Below, piece after piece: positions 10,427-23,341 of a stretch of 64,000 nt of DNA. Numbering within the stretch: position 1 is the first letter of the stretch; each line of letters begins with the position of its first letter. A model generated the notes under the pieces. The model searched no databases and was not told where the DNA came from. It saw nothing but the letters and a program-made list of their open reading frames with translations. A program made the position numbers and the translations under genes. Source of the stretch: Siphonodentalium dalli (taxonomy: Eukaryota; Mollusca; Scaphopoda; Gadilida; Siphonodentaliidae); the NCBI GenBank assembly GCA_032622095.1, contig CP136069.1, forward strand, positions 69,837,319-69,901,318, written 5' to 3'.

Positions 10427-12726
10427 ACGTATTTGAGTTACACAAGCATAAGGTTATTCCCACGATGAGTAAACATAAACTATATAACAAGATATGGAGT
10501 TCTCTCCCTCTCTATACCCTGGTAGTTCAAACAAGAAAACCATAGTCAGAAATGGTAACGCTCGCAATATCATATATTATATACCCATGATTGTAATTAT
10601 AGAATCTAAAATATATTGGTTTCGCGAATGACCAACTCAGAATTCCGTTAAAATAACAATAACAACCAGCACCTAATTAACGAACCGGCGGCCAACTCGG
10701 CCGTCTCCGACCACAACCATCAGTGGGCTGCAGAACGAAAAATATCTATAAAAGTTGAAATATAAGACTTACAAATTATCTTTTAAATTTCTTTTATTGG
10801 TAATTGACATAGCTTGTCACAAACAAAAAATCAACATTATTGACATACTAATGTAAAGGACAATAAACGAAATTGAAATTCCCAACCTTTACCGGACTCG
10901 GCCTCCTGGTCGCGCAGTTCGACTTTTAAACCGGAATTTGTTTTTTATCTATAAATAAAATGCCCATAGGGCCACAACAGTTTCTATCAAGTATTTGGAG
11001 AACATGCAGTATACACGCTGCATGTGCGCGCTAATTATAGTATGATCGACTGGGGAGCGCCAAACTCCATGCAGCGCCATCTACGATATATAGGTTACAG
11101 TGAAGTAATTCGATTGGTAGCGCCCTCCAACGGATTTTGGACCAAGATGCAGGAGAGAATTAAATAAATTCTGGGCTCTGGTTGGTTAATAGTAGTTTCG
11201 ATGTTTAAACATATAAAATATATGCAATCACTCCTCTTGAGATTTCAGACTCCAAACAAAACATTGGCACATTGTAACGCTCGTGGTTCCTAGATTTAAT
11301 TTTTTTGGTGTGAGGTAAAAAATGTCAATATTTTTTTCATACAATTCTGACTCTCGATTATAAATCCCAAATTTAAAGGTACTTTCCATGCTCGACGATA
11401 TGATTTTTTTCATGCAGAAACTTTGCGCAGATGCCAATCATGGTGACCATGTACTCATTTATCACAATTCGTGGATAGTCAGGGCTGCAGGCCAATATAT
11501 GTTAACACTGAAGCCTATGGGAAATAATTACTTCCGAGAAGTTGCGACTGGGGAGCGCATATATATAGCAAGCGGGGGAACTCTATCTGGTTAGAACAAA
11601 TTCTCATTTTTTGTCGAAATGGCCATGTGTCGATCGGAATGGCATATTAAAGATACATAATCCCAATTAACGCTCCAAAATTACTATTTCTTTGGCTTCG
11701 GAACCCACCCATCAAAGCTCAGAGTGATCAGATATCGATTTTTGAAGTTTGTTATTTCTCGAGATGTGTAATAATATATATTTTGAAGAGATGTTGTTGT
11801 TGTATCTTGATGGTATGGGGACCGCCTGATCGGATTGAATACCTTCAATTTTACAAAACAATGATGACTAGCTGCTAGAAATACTCTCTTAATCAATACT
11901 TTACTGCTTTTGTGGTTTCAAAATAAGACAATGTAGGCGAATAAGTGCTCATTTACATAGCCGATTAGGCTTTTCAGTTGTTTGCGGCTCCCATCTGTGC
12001 ACATTTCCCGTATCACTTTTGTTCAAGTCGAAATTGTTTTTGTGCGTTTTTCTTTATACTTTTGTTTTCCCTATGATCTCATATTTTGGTTTTTCAATTT
12101 GGCCAAAGTTTCTGAAAATTTAGGAAATTGCCAAAAAATTGACCAAAATGTTTTCCTGCCAGTGTGAGTCCTGTACAATGGGTGAAAACAATAATTTTGA
12201 GCCAAAGAGACAGAAACTTAGTTGTGTCACTAAGAAGAAATGCCTTCCTGTTTTTCCATGACTGGAACATATACTTTATACGTTTCAACTGTGATACATG
12301 TATGTGCATATTTGTCGATTGAAGCTCTTTGAAACAATTTGAAGTGAAGTAGGATTTTGTAACACCACAATCTCGTTTTTCTCTTGTGATTTTGTGAATA
12401 ATTATATAATACAAACGGAAGGAGCTTTATTCACATTTTGTTGGAAGTGTTTCTAGGAAGAGATAGGACATCTTTAACTAAACGCAAGCAAAGCAGATTC
12501 TGAAACTTATATGGAACATACAAAATTTGTTCACTCATGTATCGTCAGTCTACAAAAAGTTATTTCCAGAATCCGTCGGCGCACGCGCCTTCGTGGTCTG
12601 CCATGGGAACATGTTGAATCTGTGAACCATTAACACTATTAGCAACCTGGTGACGGGGTGGATTTTCATTTGTTCTCGGTGCTATCTTCGGCTGACGTTT
12701 CGATCCCTGGGCCACACCCTTCTCAA

Positions 12727-13827
12727 TCACATCGTCTGTCTCCATGACGACCAATGCTGGCCATATAACGTATCTGACATAGTCACCTTTAATTGTGTGA
12801 GCTCTGTATTTGGTTTCATCAAATTGCTATCTCCGGAAATGACGAAAGCTGGATATAAATTATTCACACACATCCACCAACATAACTCTCCACATTTCTG
12901 TTCATACTCTTCCAATTTGTCTGCCTCTAAACATGAGCCTGGTTTTATTTTCTGCAAATAGCTCTGCGAAATACCATGGCATTCCTTTCCAGCCTTGCTA
13001 GCTGTACCTCTTCTATATTTATTAGCAATCTGCAAAAAGCTTCTAATTTCCGACTCAGATACGACCGGTGTGTCAACTTTGTCTGCTAAGTTGATCTTGC
13101 CAATGTCAAACGGGCATCCGATGGAAGCATTGAAGGCCCCGATTTGGGTATCTCTGGCCTTTCGACACACCGAGTAGCAGTCCTTGAATATGCTAAGCAG
13201 GACATCCACCGCGTCGCGTTCCGTCTTTATGTTGTTCTCCGTAAGCATAGCGAATGCTTCAGCCCATTCGGAGTCGTATAAATCATAAAACATTTTTGTC
13301 ACTTCCTTTATTTCATCTTTTTCTACACTTTTCGTGCATCTGGGCTGCATCTCTGTCGCTTTCTCTTGTGCCATTAATTCACTCCGTAGATAACGTATTG
13401 TGGTGTCTTGATTTTGAATCTGTGCCCCCATTTTGGTGTCATTCTTCAAAAGTACATCTTTCTCTTGAATCAGTGCATCTTTCTCTTGAATCAGTACATC
13501 CCTTTCTTGGATCAGTGTATTCTTTTTGGCGACTGCATCTTTTAACAACTGTTTTACCCTACATTCATCTGACGCCTGTGCCCTCGTAACGAGTTTTAGC
13601 TGTTGTTCCAATGTAGCCTTTGTATCTATTAACTGACGTTTCAAAGCTTCGCACGAGTCGCACTGTTGTGGTATTTTGTGATCGGTCTGATCAGTTGCAA
13701 GTTCAAAGGAAAGTGGTCTTAATTTACAATATCTACAAATATTTTTTACTAATCTATAGTTTTGTTGACCGCAATTGGAACATTTCCATAATTCCGCTGG
13801 TGCCTTTGCTCCGGATCCTCTTATCAT
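12727..13827 (-). CDS. MIEAP C-terminal-domain protein with RanBP2-like finger, unit 4 (frameshifted)
   Basis: Carries the same one-T deletion as units 1 and 7 (near 12825), so the frame ends at residue 366 with the tail SDTLYGQHWSSWRQTM. The lost C-terminus (four-G form) is readable in another frame at 12560-12754. A private N212S change lies in the DVLLNIF stretch. The finger and coiled coil are intact, so a finger-plus-coil protein lacking the conserved WPALVV...KGVAQG segment could still be made. The poly(A) signal is at 12426-12431. Confidence 0.75.
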   Translation of the reverse strand: MIRGSGAKAPAELWKCSNCGQQNYRLVKNICRYCKLRPLSFELATDQTDHKIPQQCDSCEALKRQLIDTKATLEQQLKLVTRAQASDECRVKQLLKDAVAKKNTLIQERDVLIQEKDALIQEKDVLLKNDTKMGAQIQNQDTTIRYLRSELMAQEKATEMQPRCTKSVEKDEIKEVTKMFYDLYDSEWAEAFAMLTENNIKTERDAVDVLLSIFKDCYSVCRKARDTQIGAFNASIGCPFDIGKINLADKVDTPVVSESEIRSFLQIANKYRRGTASKAGKECHGISQSYLQKIKPGSCLEADKLEEYEQKCGELCWWMCVNNLYPAFVISGDSNLMKPNTELTQLKVTMSDTLYGQHWSSWRQTM

Positions 13828-13888
13828 GATTCAGTGTTAAATGTATGTGCAGATCGAATCAAGTAGCATCAACAGCAAAACGATATTG

Positions 13889-13964
13889 TTCTCGGAAAAT
13901 TAACCGCTCCCCGTTTAAAACACTAACTGCGCATTTCCTTTATATTGAGGAAGCGAAACTGAAA
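13889..13964 (-). promoter_or_regulatory. IRF/ISRE-type site plus TATA box, unit 4 gene
   Basis: IRF repeat ending at 13964, TATA 13939-13945. The promoter is intact although the coding frame is broken. Confidence 0.6.
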
Positions 13965-16088
13965 ACGTATTTGAGTTACACAAGCATAAGGTTATTCCCC
14001 CGATGAGTAAACATAAACTATATAACAAGATATGGAGTTCTCTCCCTCTCTATACCCTGGTAGTTCAAACAAGAAAACCATAGTCAGAAATGGTAACGCT
14101 CGCAATATCATATATTATATACCCATGATTGTAATTATAGAATCTAAAATATATTGGTTTCGCGAATGACCAACTCAGAATTCCGTTAAAATAACAATAA
14201 CAACCAGCACCTAATTAACGAACCGGCGGCCAACTCGGCCGTCTCCGACCACAACCATCAGTGGGCTGCAGAACGAAAAATATCTATAAAAGTTGAAATA
14301 TAAGACTTACAAATTATCTTTTAAATTTCTTTTATTGGTAATTGACATAGCTTGTCACAAACAAAAAATCAACATTATTGACATACTAATGTAAAGGACA
14401 ATAAACGAAATTGAAATTCCCAACCTTTACCGGACTCGGCCTCCTGGTCGCGCAGTTCGACTTTTAAACCGGAATTTGTTTTTTATCTATAAATAAAATG
14501 CCCATGGGGCCACAACAGTTTCTATCAAGTATTTGGAGAACATGCAGTATACACGCTGCATGTGCGCGCTAATTATAGTATGATCGACTGGGGAGCGCCA
14601 AACTCCATGCAGCGCCATCTACGATATATAGGTTACAGTGAAGTAATTCGATTGGTAGCGCCCTCCAACGGATTTTGGACCAAGATGCAGGAGAGAATTA
14701 AATAAATTCTGGGCTCTGGTTGGTTAATAGTAGTTTCGATGTTTAAACATATAAAATATATGCAATCACTCCTCTTGAGATTTCAGACTCCAAACAAAAC
14801 ATTGGCACATTGTAACGCTCGTGGTTCCTAGATTTAATTTTTTTGGTGTGAGGTAAAAAATGTCAATATTTTTTTCATACAATTCTGACTCTCGATTATA
14901 AATCCCAAATTTAAAGGTACTTTCCATGCTCGACGATATGATTTTTTTCATGCAGAAACTTTGCGCAGATGCCAATCATGGTGACCATGTACTCATTTAT
15001 CACAATTCGTGGATAGTCAGGGCTGCAGGCCAATATATGTTAACACTGAAGCCTATGGGAAATAATTACTTCCGAGAAGTTGCGATTGGGGAGCGCATAT
15101 ATATAGCAAGCGGGGGAACTCTATCTGGTTAGAACAAAATTCTCATTTTTTGTCGAAATGGCCATGTGTCGATCGGAATGGCATATTAAAGATACATAAT
15201 CCCAATTAACGCTCCAAAATTACTATTTCTTTGGCTTCGGAACCCACCCATCAAAGCTCAGAGTGATCAGATATCGATTTTTGAAGTTTGTTATTTCTCG
15301 AGATGTGTAATAATATATATTTTGAAGAGATGTTGTTGTTGTATCTTGATGGTATGGGGACCGCCTGATCGGATTGAGTACCTTCAATTTTACAAAACAA
15401 TGATGACTAGCTGCTAGAAATACTCTCTTAATGAATACTTTACTGCTTTTGTGGTTTCAAAATAAGACAATGTAGGCGAATAAGTGCTCATTTACATAGC
15501 CGATTAGGCTTTTCAGTTGTTTGCGGCTCCCATCTGTGCACATTTCCCGTATCACTTTTGTTCAAGTCGAAATTGTTTTTGTGCGTTTTTCTTTACACTT
15601 TTGTTTTCCCTATGATCTCATATTTTGGTTTTTCAATTTGGCCAAAGTTTCTGAAAATTTAGGAAATTGCCAAAAAATTGACCAAAATGTTTTCCTGCCA
15701 GTGTGAGTCCTGTACAATGGGTGAAAACAATAATTTTGAGCCAAAGAGACAGAAACTTAGTTGTGTCACTAAGAAGAAATGCCTTCCTGTTTTTCCATGA
15801 CTGGAACATATACTTTATACGTTTCAACTGTGATACATGTATGTGCATATTTGTCGATTGAAGCTCTTTGAAACAATTTGAAGTGAAGTAGGATTTTGTA
15901 ACACCACAATCTCGTTTTTCTCTTGTGATTTTGTGAATAATTATATAATACAAACGGAAGGAGCTTTATTCACATTTTGTTGGAAGTGTTTCTAGGAAGA
16001 GATAGGACATCTTTAACTAAACGCAAGCAAAGCAGATTCTGAAACTTATATGGAACATACAAAATTTGTTCACTCATGTATCGTCAGT

Positions 16089-17366
16089 CTACAAAAAGTT
16101 ATTTCCAGAATCCGTCGGCGCACGCGCCTTCGTGGTCTGCCATGGGAACATGTTGAATCTGTGAACCATTAACACTATTAGCAACCTGGTGACGGGTGGA
16201 TTTTCATTTGTTCTCGGTGCTATCTTCGGCTGACGTTTCGATCCCTGGGCCACACCCTTCTCAATCACATCGTCTGTCTCCATGACGACCAATGCTGGCC
16301 ATATAACGTATCTGACATAGTCACCTTTAATTGTGTGAGCTCTGTATTTGGTTTCATCAAATTTGCTATCTCCGGAAATGACGAAAGCTGGATATAAATT
16401 ATTCACACACATCCACCAACATAACTCTCCACATTTCTGTTCATACTCTTCCAATTTGTCTGCCTCTAAACATGAGCCTGGTTTTATTTTCTGCAAATAG
16501 CTCTGCGAAATACCATGGCATTCCTTTCCAGCCTTGCTAGCTGTACCTCTTCTATATTTATTAGCAATCTGCAAAAAGCTTCTAATTTCCGACTCAGATA
16601 CGACCGGTGTGTCAACTTTGTCTGCTAAGTTGATCTTGCCAATGTCAAACGGGCATCCGATGGAAGCATTGAAGGCCCCGATTTGGGTATCTCTGGCCTT
16701 TCGACACACCGAGTAGCAGTCCTTGAATATGTTAAGCAGGACATCCACCGCGTCGCGTTCCGTCTTTATGTTGTTCTCCGTAAGCATAGCGAATGCTTCA
16801 GCCCATTCGGAGTCGTATAAATCATAAAACATTTTTGTCACTTCCTTTATTTCATCTTTTTCTACACTTTTCGTGCATCTGGGCTGCATCTCTGTCGCTT
16901 TCTCTTGTGCCATTAATTCACTCCGTAGATAACGTATTGTGGTGTCTTGATTTTGAATCTGTGCCCCCATTTTGGTGTCATTCTTCAAAAGTACATCTTT
17001 CTCTTGAATCAGTGCATCTTTCTCTTGAATCAGTACATCCCTTTCTTGGATCAGTGTATTCTTTTTGGCGACTGCATCTTTTAACAACTGTTTTACCCTA
17101 CATTCATCTGACGCCTGTGCCCTCGTAACGAGTTTTAGCTGTTGTTCCAATGTAGCCTTTGTATCTATTAACTGACGTTTCAAAGCTTCGCACGAGTCGC
17201 ACTGTTGTGGTATTTTGTGATCGGTCTGATCAGTTGCAAGTTCAAAGGAAAGTGGTCTTAATTTACAATATCTACAAATATTTTTTACTAATCTATAGTT
17301 TTGTTGACCGCAATTGGAACATTTCCATAATTCCGCTGGTGCCTTTGCTCCGGATCCTCTTATCAT
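16089..17366 (-). CDS. MIEAP C-terminal-domain protein with RanBP2-like finger, unit 5 (intact, 425 aa)
   Basis: The encoded protein is identical to unit 2, including the three-G, PPVTRLL-type tail. The flank carries class A markers (gcgaTtgg, ttaCactt) and the ccatGggg variant at about 14506, which units 2 and 8 share. The poly(A) signal on the minus strand is at 15965-15970, about 120 bp after the stop. Nothing disrupts the finger cysteines or the coiled coil. Confidence 0.88.
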   Translation of the reverse strand: MIRGSGAKAPAELWKCSNCGQQNYRLVKNICRYCKLRPLSFELATDQTDHKIPQQCDSCEALKRQLIDTKATLEQQLKLVTRAQASDECRVKQLLKDAVAKKNTLIQERDVLIQEKDALIQEKDVLLKNDTKMGAQIQNQDTTIRYLRSELMAQEKATEMQPRCTKSVEKDEIKEVTKMFYDLYDSEWAEAFAMLTENNIKTERDAVDVLLNIFKDCYSVCRKARDTQIGAFNASIGCPFDIGKINLADKVDTPVVSESEIRSFLQIANKYRRGTASKAGKECHGISQSYLQKIKPGSCLEADKLEEYEQKCGELCWWMCVNNLYPAFVISGDSKFDETKYRAHTIKGDYVRYVIWPALVVMETDDVIEKGVAQGSKRQPKIAPRTNENPPVTRLLIVLMVHRFNMFPWQTTKARAPTDSGNNFL

Positions 17367-17427
17367 GATTCAGTGTTAAATGTATGTGCAGATCGAATCA
17401 AGTAGCATCAACAGCAAAACGATATTG

Positions 17428-17503
17428 TTCTCGGAAAATTAACCGCTCCCCGTTTAAAACACTAACTGCGCATTTCCTTTATATTGAGGAAGCGAAACTG
17501 AAA
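17428..17503 (-). promoter_or_regulatory. IRF/ISRE-type site plus TATA box, unit 5 gene
   Basis: IRF repeat ending at 17503, TATA 17478-17484, STAT-like site at 17428; ATG at 17366. Confidence 0.6.
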
Positions 17504-19626
17504 ACGTATTTGAGTTACACAAGCATAAGGTTATTCCCCCGATGAGTAAACATAAACTATATAACAAGATATGGAGTTCTCTCCCTCTCTATACCCTGGT
17601 AGTTCAAACAAGAAAACCATAGTCAGAAATGGTAACGCTCGCAATATCATATATTATATACCCATGATTGTAATTATAGAATCTAAAATATATTGGTTTC
17701 GCGAATGACCAACTCAGAATTCCGTTAAAATAACAATAACAACCAGCACCTAATTAACGAACCGGCGGCCAACTCGGCCGTCTCCGACCACAACCATCAG
17801 TGGGCTGCAGAACGAAAAATATCTATAAAAGTTGAAATATAAGACTTACAAATTATCTTTTAAATTTCTTTTATTGGTAATTGACATAGCTTGTCACAAA
17901 CAAAAAATCAACATTATTGACATACTAATGTAAAGGACAATAAACGAAATTGAAATTCCCAACCTTTACCGGACTCGGCCTCCTGGTCGCGCAGTTCGAC
18001 TTTTAAACCGGAATTTGTTTTTTATCTATAAATAAAATGCCCATAGGGCCACAACAGTTTCTATCAAGTATTTGGAGAACATGCAGTATACACGCTGCAT
18101 GTGCGCGCTAATTATAGTATGATCGACTGGGGAGCGCCAAACTCCATGCAGCGCCATCTACGATATATAGGTTACAGTGAAGTAATTCGATTGGTAGCGC
18201 CCTCCAACGGATTTTGGACCAAGATGCAGGAGAGAATTAAATAAATTCTGGGCTCTGGTTGGTTAATAGTAGTTTCGATGTTTAAACATATAAAATATAT
18301 GCAATCACTCCTCTTGAGATTTCAGACTCCAAACAAAACATTGGCACATTGTAACGCTCGTGGTTCCTAGATTTAATTTTTTTGGTGTGAGGTAAAAAAT
18401 GTCAATATTTTTTTCATACAATTCTGACTCTCGATTATAAATCCCAAATTTAAAGGTACTTTCCATGCTCGACGATATGATTTTTTTCATGCAGAAACTT
18501 TGCGCAGATGCCAATCATGGTGACCATGTACTCATTTATCACAATTCGTGGATAGTCAGGGCTGCAGGCCAATATATGTTAACACTGAAGCCTATGGGAA
18601 ATAATTACTTCCGAGAAGTTGCGATTGGGGAGCGCATATATATAGCAAGCGGGGGAACTCTATCTGGTTAGAAAAAATTCTCATTTTTTGTCGAAATGGC
18701 CATGTGTCGATCGGAATGGCATATTAAAGATACATAATCCCAATTAACGCTCCAAAATTACTATTTCTTTGGCTTCGGAACCCACCCATCAAAGCTCAGA
18801 GTGATCAGATATCGATTTTTGAAGTTTGTTATTTCTCGAGATGTGTAATAATATATATTTTGAAGAGATGTTGTTGTTGTATCTTGATGGTATGGGGACC
18901 GCCTGATCGGATTGAGTACCTTCAATTTTACAAAACAATGATGACTAGCTGCTAGAAATACTCTCTTAATGAATACTTTACTGCTTTTGTGGTTTCAAAA
19001 TAAGACAATGTAGGCGAATAAGTGCTCATTTACATAGCCGATTAGGCTTTTCAGTTGTTTGCGGCTCCCATCTGTGCACATTTCCCGTATCACTTTTGTT
19101 CAAGTCGAAATTGTTTTTGTGCGTTTTTCTTTACACTTTTGTTTTCCCTATGATCTCATATTTTGGTTTTTCAATTTGGCCAAAGTTTCTGAAAACTTAG
19201 GAAATTGCCAAAAAATTGACCAAAATGTTTTCCTGCCAGTGTGAGTCCTGTACAATGGGTGAAAACAATAATTTTGAGCCAAAGAGACAGAAACTTAGTT
19301 GTGTCACTAAGAAGAAATGCCTTCCTGTTTTTCCATGACTGGAACATATACTTTATACGTTTCAACTGTGATACATGTATGTGCATATTTGTCGATTGAA
19401 GCTCTTTGAAACAATTTGAAGTGAAGTAGGATTTTGTAACACCACAATCTCGTTTTTCTCTTGTGATTTTGTGAATAATTATATAATACAAACGGAAGGA
19501 GCTTTATTCACATTTTGTTGGAAGTGTTTCTAGGAAGAGATAGGACATCTTTAACTAAACGCAAGCAAAGCAGATTCTGAAACTTATATGGAACATACAA
19601 AATTTGTTCACTCATGTATCGTCAGT

Positions 19627-20904
19627 CTACAAAAAGTTATTTCCAGAATCCGTCGGCGCACGCGCCTTCGTGGTCTGCCATGGGAACATGTTGAATCTGT
19701 GAACCATTAACACTATTAGCAACCTGGTGACGGGTGGATTTTCATTTGTTCTCGGTGCTATCTTCGGCTGACGTTTCGATCCCTGGGCCACACCCTTCTC
19801 AATCACATCGTCTGTCTCCATGACGACCAATGCTGGCCATATAACGTATCTGACATAGTCACCTTTAATTGTGTGAGCTCTGTATTTGGTTTCATCAAAT
19901 TTGCTATCTCCGGAAATGACGAAAGCTGGATATAAATTATTCACACACATCCACCAACATAACTCTCCACATTTCTGTTCATACTCTTCCAATTTGTCTG
20001 CCTCTAAACATGAGCCTGGTTTTATTTTCTGCAAATAGCTCTGCGAAATACCATGGCATTCCTTTCCAGCCTTGCTAGCTGTACCTCTTCTATATTTATT
20101 AGCAATCTGCAAAAAGCTTCTAATTTCCGACTCAGATACGACCGGTGTGTCAACTTTGTCTGCTAAGTTGATCTTGCCAATGTCAAACGGGCATCCGATG
20201 GAAGCATTGAAGGCCCCGATTTGGGTATCTCTGGCCTTTCGACACACCGAGTAGCAGTCCTTGAATATGTTAAGCAGGACATCCACCGCGTCGCGTTCCG
20301 TCTTTATGTTGTTCTCCGTAAGCATAGCGAATGCTTCAGCCCATTCGGAGTCGTATAAATCATAAAACATTTTTGTCACTTCCTTTATTTCATCTTTTTC
20401 TACACTTTTCGTGCATCTGGGCTGCATCTCTGTCGCTTTCTCTTGTGCCATTAATTCACTCCGTAGATAACGTATTGTGGTGTCTTGATTTTGAATCTGT
20501 GCCCCCATTTTGGTGTCATTCTTCAAAAGTACATCTTTCTCTTGAATCAGTGCATCTTTCTCTTGAATCAGTACATCCCTTTCTTGGATCAGTGTATTCT
20601 TTTTGGCGACTGCATCTTTTAACAACTGTTTTACCCTACATTCATCTGACGCCTGTGCCCTCGTAACGAGTTTTAGCTGTTGTTCCAATGTAGCCTTTGT
20701 ATCTATTAACTGACGTTTCAAAGCTTCGCACGAGTCGCACTGTTGTGGTATTTTGTGATCGGTCTGATCAGTTGCAAGTTCAAAGGAAAGTGGTCTTAAT
20801 TTACAATATCTACAAATATTTTTTACTAATCTATAGTTTTGTTGACCGCAATTGGAACATTTCCATAATTCCGCTGGTGCCTTTGCTCCGGATCCTCTTA
20901 TCAT
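19627..20904 (-). CDS. MIEAP C-terminal-domain protein with RanBP2-like finger, unit 6 (intact, 425 aa)
   Basis: The protein is identical to units 2 and 5, with the three-G tail. Class A flank. A private T-to-C change lies downstream of the gene (GAAAACTTAGG near 19196). The poly(A) signal is at 19503-19508. Units 5 and 6 are the only adjacent pair encoding the same protein. Confidence 0.88.
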   Translation of the reverse strand: MIRGSGAKAPAELWKCSNCGQQNYRLVKNICRYCKLRPLSFELATDQTDHKIPQQCDSCEALKRQLIDTKATLEQQLKLVTRAQASDECRVKQLLKDAVAKKNTLIQERDVLIQEKDALIQEKDVLLKNDTKMGAQIQNQDTTIRYLRSELMAQEKATEMQPRCTKSVEKDEIKEVTKMFYDLYDSEWAEAFAMLTENNIKTERDAVDVLLNIFKDCYSVCRKARDTQIGAFNASIGCPFDIGKINLADKVDTPVVSESEIRSFLQIANKYRRGTASKAGKECHGISQSYLQKIKPGSCLEADKLEEYEQKCGELCWWMCVNNLYPAFVISGDSKFDETKYRAHTIKGDYVRYVIWPALVVMETDDVIEKGVAQGSKRQPKIAPRTNENPPVTRLLIVLMVHRFNMFPWQTTKARAPTDSGNNFL

Positions 20905-20965
20905 GATTCAGTGTTAAATGTATGTGCAGATCGAATCAAGTAGCATCAACAGCAAAACGATATTG

Positions 20966-21041
20966 TTCTCGGAAAATTAACCGCTCCCCGTTTAAAACAC
21001 TAACTGCGCATTTCCTTTATATTGAGGAAGCGAAACTGAAA
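20966..21041 (-). promoter_or_regulatory. IRF/ISRE-type site plus TATA box, unit 6 gene
   Basis: IRF repeat ending at 21041, TATA 21016-21022, STAT-like site at 20966; ATG at 20904. Confidence 0.6.
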
Positions 21042-23341
21042 ACGTATTTGAGTTACACAAGCATAAGGTTATTCCCCCGATGAGTAAACATAAACTATAT
21101 AACAAGATATGGAGTTCTCTCCCTCTCTATACCCTGGTAGTTCAAACAAGAAAACCATAGTCAGAAATGGTAACGCTCGCAATATCATATATTATATACC
21201 CATGATTGTAATTATAGAATCTAAAATATATTGGTTTCGCGAATGACCAACTCAGAATTCCGTTAAAATAACAATAACAACCAGCACCTAATTAACGAAC
21301 CGGCGGCCAACTCGGCCGTCTCCGACCACAACCATCAGTGGGCTGCAGAACGAAAAATATCTATAAAAGTTGAAATATAAGACTTACAAATTATCTTTTA
21401 AATTTCTTTTATTGGTAATTGACATAGCTTGTCACAAACAAAAAATCAACATTATTGACATACTAATGTAAAGGACAATAAACGAAATTGAAATTCCCAA
21501 CCTTTACCGGACTCGGCCTCCTGGTCGCGCAGTTCGACTTTTAAACCGGAATTTGTTTTTTATCTATAAATAAAATGCCCATAGGGCCACAACAGTTTCT
21601 ATCAAGTATTTGGAGAACATGCAGTATACACGCTGCATGTGCGCGCTAATTATAGTATGATCGACTGGGGAGCGCCAAACTCCATGCAGCGCCATCTACG
21701 ATATATAGGTTACAGTGAAGTAATTCGATTGGTAGCGCCCTCCAACGGATTTTGGACCAAGATGCAGGAGAGAATTAAATAAATTCTGGGCTCTGGTTGG
21801 TTAATAGTAGTTTCGATGTTTAAACATATAAAATATATGCAATCACTCCTCTTGAGATTTCAGACTCCAAACAAAACATTGGCACATTGTAACGCTCGTG
21901 GTTCCTAGATTTAATTTTTTTGGTGTGAGGTAAAAAATGTCAATATTTTTTTCATACAATTCTGACTCTCGATTATAAATCCCAAATTTAAAGGTACTTT
22001 CCATGCTCGACGATATGATTTTTTTCATGCAGAAACTTTGCGCAGATGCCAATCATGGTGACCATGTACTCATTTATCACAATTCGTGGATAGTCAGGGC
22101 TGCAGGCCAATATATGTTAACACTGAAGCCTATGGGAAATAATTACTTCCGAGAAGTTGCGACTGGGGAGCGCATATATATAGCAAGCGGGGGAACTCTA
22201 TCTGGTTAGAACAAATTCTCATTTTTTGTCGAAATGGCCATGTGTCGATCGGAATGGCATATTAAAGATACATAATCCCAATTAACGCTCCAAAATTACT
22301 ATTTCTTTGGCTTCGGAACCCACACATCAAAGCTCAGAGTGATCAGATATCGATTTTTGAAGTTTGTTATTTCTCGAGATGTGTAATAATATATATTTTG
22401 AAGAGATGTTGTTGTTGTATCTTGATGGTATGGGGACCGCCTGATCGGATTGAATACCTTCAATTTTACAAAACAATGATGACTAGCTGCTAGAAATACT
22501 CTCTTAATCAATACTTTACTGCTTTTGTGGTTTCAAAATAAGACAATGTAGGCGAATAAGTGCTCATTTACATAGCCGATTAGGCTTTTCAGTTGTTTGC
22601 GGCTCCCATCTGTGCACATTTCCCGTATCACTTTTGTTCAAGTCGAAATTGTTTTTGTGCGTTTTTCTTTATACTTTTGTTTTCCCTATGATCTCATATT
22701 TTGGTTTTTCAATTTGGCCAAAGTTTCTGAAAATTTAGGAAATTGCCAAAAAATTGACCAAAATGTTTTCCTGCCAGTGTGAGTCCTGTACAATGGGTGA
22801 AAACAATAATTTTGAGCCAAAGAGACAGAAACTTAGTTGTGTCACTAAGAAGAAATGCCTTCCTGTTTTTCCATGACTGGAACATATACTTTATACGTTT
22901 CAACTGTGATACATGTATGTGCATATTTGTCGATTGAAGCTCTTTGAAACAATTTGAAGTGAAGTAGGATTTTGTAACACCACAATCTCGTTTTTCTCTT
23001 GTGATTTTGTGAATAATTATATAATACAAACGGAAGGAGCTTTATTCACATTTTGTTGGAAGTGTTTCTAGGAAGAGATAGGACATCTTTAACTAAACGC
23101 AAGCAAAGCAGATTCTGAAACTTATATGGAACATACAAAATTTGTTCACTCATGTATCGTCAGTCTACAAAAAGTTATTTCCAGAATCCGTCGGCGCACG
23201 CGCCTTCGTGGTCTGCCATGGGAACATGTTGAATCTGTGAACCATTAACACTATTAGCAACCTGGTGACGGGGTGGATTTTCATTTGTTCTCGGTGCTAT
23301 CTTCGGCTGACGTTTCGATCCCTGGGCCACACCCTTCTCAA